Made by a program: the position numbers and the translations under genes. The notes beneath the pieces are model-generated. The model worked only from the letters and a program-made list of their open reading frames with translations, searched no databases and was not told where the DNA came from. From positions 124,001 through 188,000 of the forward strand of contig JAHRBS010000008.1 in assembly GCA_024305745.1 (NCBI GenBank): DNA of 64,000 nt. The letters are read 5' to 3'. Position 1 is the stretch's first letter. Each line of letters begins with the position of its first letter. This stretch comes from Polyporus tsugae (Eukaryota; Basidiomycota; Agaricomycetes; Polyporales; Polyporaceae). Shown here piece by piece: positions 36,616 through 47,400 of this stretch.

Positions 36616-37419
36616 GTCGAAGATGGGATGCTGTCGGATTGGGTGGGTGGAGAGTTCTACGGACGGGGAAGACATGCTTGTATCAGTACGTCATTTCCAA
36701 ATTCATGCTCAAGCTACCGAGGGTCCGAGGGTTCGGGAGGACGATACTGTGGACGCGACAAATCCAGTAATGGTTTACATCCAGGAACAGCACGCGTTTG
36801 GTAGCTGGAATATTCCGCGGCGACCTGCGGCCGTAACGGTAACGTACATCGGTGGTTGAAGTACCACCAAGTCGTCGTACTCCGCTCTGTAGAGGAGGGC
36901 ATCATATTTGCATGCAACGCGCTATGTGGCTTGTGGAAGAACCCCATTTTGGGTTGAGGGTGTCCGTGCGCCTAGTGAGTTATCTACCATCGAATACTAC
37001 TTACCTATATCGTGTGGGTGGGACCTTGTTCCTTCCGAGCCGAAGCAGGTACGTGTTCACTATCGTTGTACGCCAACAGACTCTAACCGATGTTCTTCCT
37101 TCGCTCAAAAGGTGTGATTCGGGTGTCCTCCTTGTCCAGTCGGCGAGGGTGACCCGCTCTGTGGCTTCTCGCGGCTTGATCTCATTATGCGTTCATGTGC
37201 TTGGGAACCTGCCAAAATTATCTTGGAGGACGCGTTGCCGTAAGTGAAAATTTGTAGTTTGAGGAATGACATAAACATATTCGCAGACATTCAAGGGGCA
37301 CCGTCAACCGCCGATCGTGTACTTTCTCTGGAAGCCGACCTCGATTACTGTCTTTGAACGTGGCGTTGCCCATACTCGACATTCCCCAGGCTGCGAAACA
37401 GTTCATTCTGCATCGGTAC
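36616..37419. other. Intergenic stretch
   Basis: 3' flank of the dehydrogenase and upstream region of the DUF1996 gene. No gene supported. Confidence 0.5.
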
Positions 37420-37428
37420 TATATAAAT
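37420..37428 (+). promoter_or_regulatory. TATA box of the DUF1996-WSC gene
   Basis: TATATAAAT lies 72 nt before the ATG at 37501, a usual distance for a fungal TATA promoter with a short leader. Confidence 0.6.
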
Positions 37429-37500
37429 CGTCCACTGACGACCCTCATGCCCCAGGCCTCAGTCCTCTGCACTCCTCACCTCACGCCGCTCAGCGACTCA

Positions 37501-39963
37501 TGACTCTGAACACATTCTCCACGCTCCTCTCACTCGCAGCTGTGGTGGCTGTTACCAACGCCGAGTACTGGATTTTTGGCGGCACAAGGCCCATCGTGAC
37601 CACCCGCCTCGACCCAGTCGTCTTCCCCAATTCGGTAATTACCGCCTCTATCTCTACCGTGGCTCTGATAGCTAGACATCATTATACGCAGATTGGGGGC
37701 CATGTCCATTCGGTCGTCGGCGCGAGTCGCTTCAAGGACGTCTACGACCCAGAAGACCTCGTTCAAAGCAACTGTACCACGATCCCCGTGCAGCCCGACA
37801 AAAGCAACTATTGGGCGGTACGTTCGGCCTTGCGCTTTCCGTCTGGTTACATTCGGAAGTGTTGACTGGCTGTCATATAGCCTCAGTTGTACCACCAGGA
37901 CCAACAGACTGGTCAACTTACTCCGGTCCGTGAGTATCTTTCGCTATCCTATTGATCCGGTTTGCTGGGGAGGCTGCATCGTTTCCATATGCCACGCCTT
38001 CCCTGAGCCATACAAGCTCAAGGTTTGACCGAGCTTCGGCCCCGAAATGCTCGCTACGATATGGGGATCGACGTACGCGACGAGACGCTCGACGAGGCAT
38101 CTCGAACCCTGAGCTCTTGGGGTATTCACATTTTTTCTCTCCTTCCCACATGTTTGTTTCTGCCTTTGGTGGTGTTGATAGAGCATACGTGCCAGTTTCC
38201 TGTGGAACTCGCAACGTCCAGGGTTGGGGGGCACTGTCGAATTTGTCTGCAAGGGTACGCAAGAGGGAGGATGTACTGACGTAATTTCCCAGCGACGAGT
38301 TTCAATATCTATTACTTGATGCGTCCTGGCCCTCTCAACCAGTCAATCGAGGCATTCCCTCCGGGGTTGCGGGTAAGATCATGTGTTGTAATTGCGACGT
38401 CTCAGTTCTGATCCAATCTGGTCCGTTCCAGATGCTCGCTGGTGATACGGAGAGGCGGTCCTACAACGCGTCTAGCTTTGCCGATCAAGCCATAACCTTC
38501 GTCTGCCAAGGTAGACTGGCACATTATTGCGGCTGCCTTCTTGCTTAACCTGCGCCGTAGACTTCAGCGGCGCTCACGACAACGATCCTGACTGGGCAGA
38601 GCGCCCCAGCTTCTTTGATCACAATTGTCCGGACGGCATGCGCGCGCAGGTCTTCTTCCCTTCCTGCTGGGACGGCGTGAACCTAGACTCTTCCGATCAC
38701 AAGTCGCACCTTGCGTATCCGATCCAGAACTTCAATAGCGGCGACTGCCCCGATAGTCACCCAGTCCATCTCGTCTCCCTCTTCTACGAGATGGTTGTCT
38801 CAGTTAACAACTTCGACTACTGGGGTAGTGGAACGTGGGTGCTTGCGAACGGGGACACGTCCGGGTATGGGCACCACGGCGACTTTACGAATGGATGGGA
38901 CGTCGACCTCCTCCAGAACGCTATCGACAACTGCCCAAACGCCAACGGGAACGTCATGGATTGCCCTCCTCTTGCCGCGGCATTCGATCAGGCCTCAGCG
39001 GACGCCTGCGTTCTGGAGACGGAAATTGTTGACGAGGAGACCGGCTTCGAGGGCCCCCTTATCGTCCTCCCCGGCTGCAACCCCCTTTGGAACGGAACTG
39101 TCCCAAAGCCGGCATGTCCAGACCCCAATGCCCCGACGCCCAGCCTCGTTCCTGTTCAAGGCCCGATACCCGCAGGCTGGACGGAGCTCGGCTGTATCGC
39201 CGAGGGTACCAATGGCCGCGCGCTGACTGGTGCGTCGACGACGAGCTCGAACATGACGCGCGGGGTGTGCGCGGGCTTCTGCGCCTCGCAAGGCTTCACC
39301 CTGGCCGGAGTGGAGTTCTCCGACGAGTGCTACTGCGACAACTCAATGCGCAACGGCGCGGCGATGAGTCTTGTGACTTGGAACGAGTGCTCCAACCACT
39401 GTGCCGGCAACAGTGAGTGCTGCGCCCCATGCCGCTGCTGTTCTATGTGGTTGCTAATCTGATCTGGCGCAGGCAACGAAATATGCGGCGGACCTCTGCG
39501 CCTCACCCTGCTCATCGCTACAACTGTTGGATCGTCGGGCACAAGTTCCACTCCGTCCGCGACCTTGCCATCTACTCAGTCGAGCGCGCCTTCGTCTACC
39601 TCTGACTCCGCACCGACTTCCACATCCACCGCCCCTGCGAACGTTACTCCAGCGGGCTGGACCTCACTCGGGTGCAGGCAGGACAACGTCTCCGGGCGCG
39701 CGCTCAATCTCGACGCCTTCACGAGCATTAGTGCGATGACCATCGACGCGTGCATCGCGCACTGCGACGCGCGCGGCCTGGCGCTGGCTGGGCTCGAGTA
39801 CGCGCGCGAGTGCTACTGCGGCAGCGCGTTCGTCAATGGGGGAGGCGCCGTCCTCGCAGACACCGCGTGCGACATGGCGTGCAGCGGGGACAGCGCGAGC
39901 GTGTGCGGGGGGCCGGATGCGCTTACTGTGTTTGGGAAGACCGGGACCGACGGATCTGTGTGA
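37501..39963 (+). CDS. Secreted DUF1996 protein with two WSC domains
   Basis: Exons 37501-37634, 37692-37817, 37881-37929, 38293-38372, 38432-38510, 38561-39412 and 39473-39963, all in phase. A signal peptide (MTLNTFSTLLSLAAVVAVTNA) is followed by the DUF1996 start EYWIFGG..IVTTRLDPVVFPN and GGHVHSVVGASRF. It continues with YYLMRPGP and MLAGDTERRSYN, then CPDGMRAQVFFPSCWDG, CPDSHPVHLVSLFYE, and NGWDVDLLQNAIDNC. Two cysteine-patterned WSC domains follow, beginning GWTELGCIAEG and GWTSLGCRQDN, each with an ECYCDN- or ECYCGS-type core, separated by a Ser/Thr-rich linker. WSC domains bind cell-wall or plant glucans, so a cell-wall or lignocellulose role outside the cell is likely. Intron 3 (37930-38292, 363 nt) is long. 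No GPI signal is evident. Confidence 0.9.
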
Positions 39964-41084
39964 GGAGATGGAAAAAGGAGGCGGTACAGGTACTTACGCC
40001 ATGTGTCGGGAATGGGATGGGATGTTGCGTGTTCGGACGTCGCGATGTTGCCGTTGTCGAGAGGCGCTAACCAGGCTTTGACAGCGGCGGGGGGCTATGA
40101 TGCATTCCTTGGATCTGGGTCTCTCTCAATGTTTGTTACTCTCCGGATCCCCGCCGCTCTGTGTTCCTTGTGTAAAATACCCCTTTATGCGAGCTTTGTT
40201 CAAAACCGTCCTTTCGAGGTCCATCTTATCTCGTGTCTCCATATGCATGTTGGTATATGAAGGTCGTGCAGAAGAGGCGATCTTATCCAAGAGACAGTCT
40301 CCTCGACCCATGACTGCCCGTGCCCCATCCCCAAGTGCCGTGGAAACAGGTCGGAGTCCGGCCGATCCTGAGTGGATAATCAGACTACGTAGTACGCTCT
40401 ACATTGGCCACCTCCGCGACCTCATCCTCCTCCATGCGCTGTTCCACTCGTTGCCTCAGGCACTCAACTGTCTTGTTCTCCTGGTCTAGACGAGCTCTCG
40501 AACGATCCTTCGACGGCCGACCACGTTTGTTAGTCTGCTACCCAAAAGCCCGTCAGCAACATGTACACGTGTGCTGCCACATCACACGGGAAACAGACCT
40601 TTGGTATCGGTCCGCGCTTTGACGGCCTCGATTGCTCTTGTGGACGTGACACGACACAGGCCCGTGTACTGTCGGAAACCCGGGCAGGCGTGCGTCTCCA
40701 GCGCATTTCTGACAAAGGCGCCATAAGCGACGAACAACTGACCACCTCGGAACGATACCTACAGGGAGATTGGTGCTCCACCCCATTCCCCAATGGTCTG
40801 GACGTTGGGCCCGTATGATGGTGTAAAACTTGTCCCAGCGGTTGAGTGTAAAACTTGTCTCAGCGGTTGAGTGCGGATCAGTGTACGCTGTACACGTACA
40901 CCGGCAACACGACGAATTCAGACTCGTGCGGTGTGTCATTTTGGCCTGCAGATGGAGCAGATGTTAGAGTGTGAACAGTAACTGAACTGCGACTCTCCCG
41001 AACCGTCCGCGATCCACGACCACGCACCTATGACATGGTCCGAAATTCAACAACGTACTTATCATACAAATCAGACGGCACCTC
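39964..41084. other. Intergenic stretch with a kinase-gene fragment
   Basis: Apart from the short kinase-tail copy listed separately, no gene is firm. A minus-strand frame near 40400-40510 reads as a charged helix (DQENKTVECLRQRVEQRMEE) and may be the end of an unrecognised coiled-coil gene. Confidence 0.4.
40230..40312 (-). pseudogene. Fragment of the FunK1-like kinase 3' end
   Basis: AGAAGAGGCGATCTTATCCA and neighbouring bases match 26400-26440; the minus frame gives LLDKIASSARPS against LLDKIASSVGQG. Only the last residues are present. Confidence 0.5.
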
Positions 41085-41850
41085 TCACACGAACGCCTTC
41101 CGGAACACCTGGATGTACTTGCCCAGGTACCTCTCATCCGTGTTGCGGTTGAGCGCGAACGGCGATCGGAGGTTCGATTGTCTAAGACAGTCGTGCCAGT
41201 ACTCTGTCGACATCCACTTGCGCATATAGGCGATGATCCCCTCCTTGAACGCGAGGAACAGAGCATCGTCAGCACAGAGCACATATAACGGCATACCGGG
41301 CCACAAGCACTGCTCGTGGAGGTAGTCTACGGTCAAGTGTTTGCCGAAGCCGTTGAATACGACTTGGGTCTGGCACGTCTCCTTCACCAAGGACGCATTT
41401 CTGTCTGGTCCACTTCTCTAACCCGGCGAGGACAGCGTCCATCTGCTTGATCCAGCACGGACCGCAGCTCTCGTCCCACAACCAATGCCACAGCTGATGC
41501 GGACGCACGAAACGTGAAAACCCTGCAATGCGACACAAAACACGACTTGATGGACGCACCTTGGAAGTTGGAGGTCGCCTTCAGCCCACTCGTCGCGAGA
41601 GGAGTACGCAATCATAAACAGGACGTCTATACCAATAACTGCCGCAGAGATGTGGACGGTTTTAGATCGATCTTCGTGCGGGATGAAAGCCCGAAGCAGC
41701 TCCCCCTTATCTTCGTCTTCGTGGGGATCTGGTACGCTGGCCTTGACGATCTCCTTAACGTGCTTTAGCCGGACCATCATCCCGGCCGCTTCTAGTCCCA
41801 GACGGAACACGATCGCCAGCTGGAGAACACCCGTCAGCCAGGGCCAAACA
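41085..41850 (-). CDS. Hypothetical protein, multi-exon, boundaries uncertain
   Basis: Family not recognised. On the minus strand an exon ending near 41577 encodes LAIVFRLGLEAAGMMVRLKH, EIVKASVPDPHEDEDKGELL and HISAAVIGIDVLFMIAYSS. After an intron a short piece (LWHWLWDESCGPCWIKQ) follows, and then a terminal exon with SLVKETCQTQVVFNGFGKHL, DYLHEQCLWPGMPLYVL and YWHDCLRQSNLRSPFALNRN, ending at the stop at 41085-41087. The start is not determined. Part of the last exon (KETCQTQVVFNGFGKHL) recurs at about 57817-57885, which argues that the segment is or was coding. A membrane-associated segment is possible near the first exon. Confidence 0.35.
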
Positions 41851-43189
41851 CGAGCAACGTCAACACTCACTGGGCCCGCTGGGACAACAACCTCCTTCCC
41901 TCGCGCAGACGCAAGTACGTTTCCGACCGGAGGGGGAAGTTTAAGGAATGGTTCTCATGCTTCGCCTTTGGAGCGCGCCGGGTCGTATGGGTCGGGAACG
42001 AAGTCGTCCGGACCCGGGTGTTCAAGCGAGTCGTGAAACCCAAAGTTTACGACGGAGCATATCGACTCAGAGGGCGGCGGTTCCCGGGCCAACTTGTCCG
42101 TCCGTTCTCCGAACATGGGAATATTGCAAATCTCCCTGGTAGTAACTTGGTGAGCCAGCCTGCAGCAATTTCCAACGAGCTGCTGGAGGCAAACAGGCCG
42201 TGAATATGCCTGGAACGACTGACTGGTACTGACCTCCGATCACTGGGAACGCGCCGTCCGGGTCAAGCTCTTAGCTGAGCACGGTACTTAGTTCTTAATG
42301 GCCCGCTCGATGCCAACCATGATATCGGCCTCCCCCATATATGACTACGAGACGAAAGGCAGACAATGGACAATAGGTGGAAGGAAAATGAAAGGTAGCA
42401 TGGTAGGAAACACACACTGGCAAGTACTACGCGTTGACCTGTGTGACATCACAAGTCACCTGCCAGTGCCCGTGCTGATGGTGACCGTGCGGTGCTGAAT
42501 GCCGGGGTCTGCCGAGCCTGCGAGGCCGGCTCCCAATGTCCAGCAGAGCGGTTAGCGCCGACGCAATTTTCTCTGCCTTCCACCACCAGCATCATCAGCT
42601 CGCGAACAGTGCCCCACTTTCCGCTCCCTTTCTGCAGTTCCACCTACATTAGTAGTCTTTTACCCGCCCGCCCTCCCTTTGAGCATCTGTGTCATACTGG
42701 TATCACATTATCATAAACCTAGCCTTTATTGTATCACTCGAGCGCAATGCATTGCGTACTATCGCACAACGTCCCAGGCGTTGTGAGGAGAACAAACCGC
42801 GGCACTCGGGAGCCCGCCCACCCAGCGGCTCCTCGATCCCCGCGTCCGTCCGGCTTCGCAGGCGCCTAGCCCAACCCCCTCTTCTCCTCTCACCGCTGTC
42901 GTCGTGCGCGATAGACGAAGCTGGACGTGACAGTGCGTTTTCTTCTGAAAGTGCTCTCATCGACCGCGTCGAAAGCCCTGGTTCCGCCACCTTCTATGTT
43001 GTCTGATGCGCTCGCGACCTCGCTCAAGCATAAAATGCGCTATCTCGCCCGACGGAACACATCAGGACCACCGATCCTCTTACGACATCACGATGTCTAG
43101 TCACCGCCTAGATGTTGGACTAAGTATAAAGCTCGGTCGAGTTAGCAAAATTACACGATCCATTCAAGAAGCTCGTGTAATAAGATCGT
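41851..43189. other. Intergenic stretch
   Basis: Possible 5' exons of the hypothetical gene near 41880-41940; otherwise no supported feature. Confidence 0.4.
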
Positions 43190-44485
43190 CACAACCCTTC
43201 TCTCAACCAAGGCTCAAGCGCTCAAGCTCAACGAAATCATCCATGGGCTCGGTATGGCGAACATCTCATTTCCTACACGCGGTCGACACTGACGACTCAG
43301 GCGGTGGTGTGGCCGCCTCATCTAGGTACACGAAAATCGAAGCTGGATGTCAGTCGAAATCGGAGGAGGCCATGGTATAGAATATGGCGTCAAGGAGGCG
43401 GGCTACCCACACGACTGGGCATGATATGTTTTGGATCGCATTCATCCACTCGAGGCCTAGGAGGGAAGGAAGCCTGTAGTAGAGGCCGGACGATGGCTAG
43501 TGCAGAGCTCACACTTTCGCGTTATTTCGAGTAACTAGGCTCCTCGCGGTGCAAAAAACGAACGGACCCATGGGCGAAGCAGATAAGACGCAGATCGGGG
43601 AGGGTATCCGCAAGTTTGGCGTTCCTGGTTCAGAGCTGCTTGTACGTCTCGTGCACACTCATAAGGCGTAATGCTTAACGTTCACCGATGTACATAGATC
43701 ACGCGCAAGCGACATCTAAGGCGCACTCGACAAGTCCTTCACCAACCTCGGCCTCGGGTACCTCGATCGTACGTCCCGACTCCCCGCCACATCCGTATAT
43801 GCGCCCTTACAACTCACACATCCCTACCCCCACAATCAACTAGTGTACCTCTCCCGACCCTCCACACCGGCCACCGCAACGTCGTCCACGACTGGCCCCT
43901 CCGCGAGACCTGGAAGGGGATGGAAGCCGTGGTCAAGAAAGGCAAGGTCCGCTCCATCGGCGTCTCCAACTGCTCCGAAGGCGTCCTCGAGAACGAGATC
44001 CTGCCCCACGCCGAGATCCCGCCCGCCGTCGACCAGGTCGAGCTGCACCTCTACAACCCGCAGCCTCAGTTCATCGCGTACCTCAAGAGCAAGGGTATCG
44101 TGCCCCAGGCGTACTCGCCCCTCGGCTCGACGGGCTCCCCGCTCCTCAAGGACGAGGTCGCAGCGGAGATCGCAGGCAAGCACGGGCTTGCGGTCGCGGA
44201 CGTGCTGCTGGGGTGGCAGGTCGCGAGCGGGATCGTCACGCTGCCGAAGTCGGTGACGCCTGCGCGCATCAAGGCGAACATCGAGGGTGCGCTTGCGGCG
44301 TCGAAGAAGCTGACTCCGGAGGACATCGAGAAGCTGAACGGAGTCGCTGCGTCGGGCAAGGAGGTTCGGTGCGTACACTCGTTCCTGATACAACTATGAG
44401 GAACGTGACTGAAGGCTGTTGGGTGTGGGGTGTCGACCTCGGCTTCCAGAACTGGCCTGTGAAGGTGAAGTTTGTGGTGATATAG
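43190..44485 (+). pseudogene. Aldo/keto reductase pseudogene, cassette copy 3
   Basis: Colinear with the intact reductase at 29713-31165. Exon 1 remains only as CTCAAGCTCAAC and CTCGGTAT words. Exon 2 is frameshifted with a TAG near 43378. The exon with TSKLW has lost about 20 bases. About 50 bases covering the catalytic His (LVHWPI) are deleted. The later part is well preserved (KVRSIGVSNCSEGVLENEIL to AASKKLTPEDIEKL). The splice acceptor of the last exon is deleted, although WGVDLGFQNWPVK is still readable before the stop at 44483-44485. No active enzyme is expected. Confidence 0.9.
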
Positions 44486-44679
44486 GCAGGATGCGAGAAG
44501 TGTCAACTGTGTATCCGTGCCGACATGTAGAACGACATGATCTTGCTTGCCGCTCTGCAAGCTCAATGATTGCCGCCTGCCGTTGTGCCTACAATACCGT
44601 ATACGATGCTCTATGCGAACGACTGTCGTGAAGATTGAGTGAACAAACCAGGTATCTAACCTCAAATCGAATCAACATG

Positions 44680-44701
44680 CTCCCTCCCTCCCTCCCTCCC
44701 T
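44680..44701. repeat. CTCC microsatellite
   Basis: About five tandem CTCC units between the two convergent pseudogenes. Confidence 0.9.
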
Positions 44702-46351
44702 CTACGCCTTCCGTTTCGCGTACCACTTCGTAGGCCAGTCTCGATGGATAGCAACGGGCAGGGAGAACCTCTCCGGCATCCTCATCCAATCGACCTCCGC
44801 CCGTACATCGGAGGCCTTCGTCTCCATCAGGATAACCTCCTCCGCGTCGAGGGCCCGCAATCGCGCGAGGACCTTCGAGTCCGCCACCCAGGAAATGTGA
44901 ACAATAACGCAGCGGATGGGAAAGCCTAGCGCGGCACGGGCTGCGAGCGTCGCCTCGAGGGGCGCGATCTCTCCGCTCGGCCGCACGGAGATCCAGAGCG
45001 TGTCCAATGCGGGATGTGGGACGCGGTCACGGTCCGCCTCGGGTACGGGGGGGCTGGCGGATTGGGGCGGTTGCGCGAGGTACGAGTGCCATAGGTGAAC
45101 GGTGGGGTCTCCAAGCGTCCACGCCTCGATCTCGGGGATGAGCAACATGACTTTGATGGCAGGCAAGGTCGCAGGGAGGACCTTAGCTAGCGATCTGATG
45201 AGGTCGGTATGGCCGATGTAACGGATTCGGATCTCCTCTGTCCTGGAAAAGAGATGGGGGAAGGAGTGAAGGATGTCCACGCAGTTGGATTGATTCTGAA
45301 ATTGGAGACGGAGTGATCCTTGAGAGAACACCAGCTGCATGCTACTCCGATCATCGACCAGCCAAAGGAATAGATGGAAGACTGCATCCTTGCCCCGTAT
45401 ATGGCGACAAACACTGTCCAGAATACCGCGATTGGTAACGCGACAGTCTTGACCATCCACGGTGAAATGCATGTGGCAGGTGGATGGGATAGAAGTGCGG
45501 GAGAGGAGATACTCGATGGGGTCCACGCCCTCCTCCCATCCAAAATTTTCTTGCCGGCGGTATGCATACGACAAGTATTGCAAGCGGGGGAGAGAAATTG
45601 GTGGCGAGGCGGGGGACGGGTGCGACGGACCCCGCTGGATGTTGTAGACATAGACCTCCTCCAGCCGCGGGCAGCCAGCTAGGAATTTCACGAGGTCCCC
45701 CGTCGTGATGAGTGATTGGTATTCGGAGGCAATCAGAAACAGGGTCAATGCCGGGAAATCGTTCGTTGGAAGGATGTGGAAGTTGTAGAGGGAGAGAGAT
45801 CACAGCCTAGCGCCGCCATTGGAGAAGAAGGGCAGGAACCTCGTCTCGGGCGACGGCTGCCCGTACCGGACTGTATCCCAAAGTGTGCAGTGCTCCAGCG
45901 CACTCGCGTGAAGTGACCGCAAGAACGAAGGCACATCCGTGATGACATACATGTCCCAAGCATGTAACTCGCGGATCTTGGGAGCCTTCGTTACCACAAA
46001 TTCTATCATCTTCCCAATGCGGTCCCGCTCAGGGTTGAAGTGTACAATTAAGTCGAGAGACAGGCCGTCCGGGAGGTATATACTGCGCCGGAAGCACTGA
46101 GCGTTGCGGTCACCGTCAAGATAGGTACCGACGGTGTTCCAGAGCATTGGTGTTGCGACGGCCAGGTCGCGTCAGTACCTGCGTACTTTCGTAAGCTTGT
46201 GTAGGTCGCCCACGTCGACCTCCTCGAATGGCCAATACGCAAGCCCCCGCGTTCTACTGTCATGTGAAATTGTCCCCGGAGAAAGGGCGAAGATATTGGA
46301 CAAGAGTTCCGGTGGAATACGACTGATGGGAGCGGCGGCGTTTATGAGCAT
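44702..46351 (-). pseudogene. F-box gene pseudogene, cassette copy 3
   Basis: Nearly full-length copy of the 23839-25802 gene, from MLINAAAPISRIPPELLSNIFAL to MPERFSLPVAIHRDWPTKWY. Two single-base nonsense changes break it. At 46172-46174 the TGG of RYWRDL is TGA, and at 45800-45802 the CGA of ARLRSL is TGA. The rest of the frame is intact, so the loss is recent, unless both are sequence errors. It lies tail to tail with the reductase pseudogene. Confidence 0.85.
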
Positions 46352-47400
46352 CTGGAAAACCGTAATTCACTGAGGCACTGAGGGTACTGACAGTGCCCGG
46401 TAGGCATGTGCCAGATTCAAACACATGTCCCTCGACAACCAATGCATGAGCCCCCGAGAAAACACATTTATTGCATGCGTATAGATCTAATCTAATGTCT
46501 CAGAAGAAATTTACTCACCAATATCCTTGCATTCTTATCCAGACTCCCGTGGTGGTGGTGAGACTATGGGTCCTTGTGTATTCCAGGCTTTGGTCGTCGC
46601 GGAGCTGACACACGCACAGCCGAGGCAAGCGCCCAACCGCATTTTCCGCTCGACCCCAGTGCCTATGTAGCTTGATCGCTCCCTGATCGCTCCTGACGGT
46701 TTTACTTTGTCGAGCGTCTTTGAAAGGATGCAAACTTGCTATCGTGGACGGTATACATCGAGAGGCAGAGGGTCGACCCCCCTTTCTAGACCTAAACCCG
46801 TCCGCAGATGCCTCGTACTCGGATGCTGTCGCGGGTGCGTTGACGAACGACAGCGTTGTTACAACTTGCCCCATGGTCGATACCCTGTGCAGACGTTAAG
46901 GTGAGTCGTCGTCACGTCCGGGAGGTATCGATGCAAAGTGTGCTCACATGATAATGGTTTCAGGTTTGTTCGCCTTTTGAGCTTCCGCCCCCAACGGCAC
47001 ACTGTGTTGCTTTCGCGGAGTCAATGTATGCTTCTTACCCCGATCCGCAACCATATATTTGACTGACATCCAGAAATTACAAGAAGGAAAGTAGCCCTGA
47101 CGGCCGCTCTGTACAATGAGATGTTGTCCGAGGAGAATGATCGGATGCTTGGTCCGACCTAGACGCTGCCTCAGCGTGCGATAGAAGGTAGGGTTCGATC
47201 CGAGTACATCTACACCGGGCATGAGGCAAACGATTGTGGTTTCCAGCGGCACGAGATCTGCACCTCCGTCTCTCTCCTTGTCCTTACCTCTCACCCACGT
47301 CTACGTTGACCTCCCACTCGAATCACGTCCACAGCTCCATCATCTCCGTCTTTCGCTTGTCCCACGCTCGATATCGACGCACACCCCCTTGCCCATCTCC
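46352..47400. other. Intergenic stretch upstream of the helicase
   Basis: No supported gene. A GATCTAATCTAATG tract near 46485 resembles the GATTAGATTAGAT words near 4940 and 10035 on the other strand. Confidence 0.5.

Noticed and set aside
43836..44393. Minus-strand frame of 185 codons
   Set aside because: Shadow of the reductase pseudogene, which matches the intact reductase on the plus strand.
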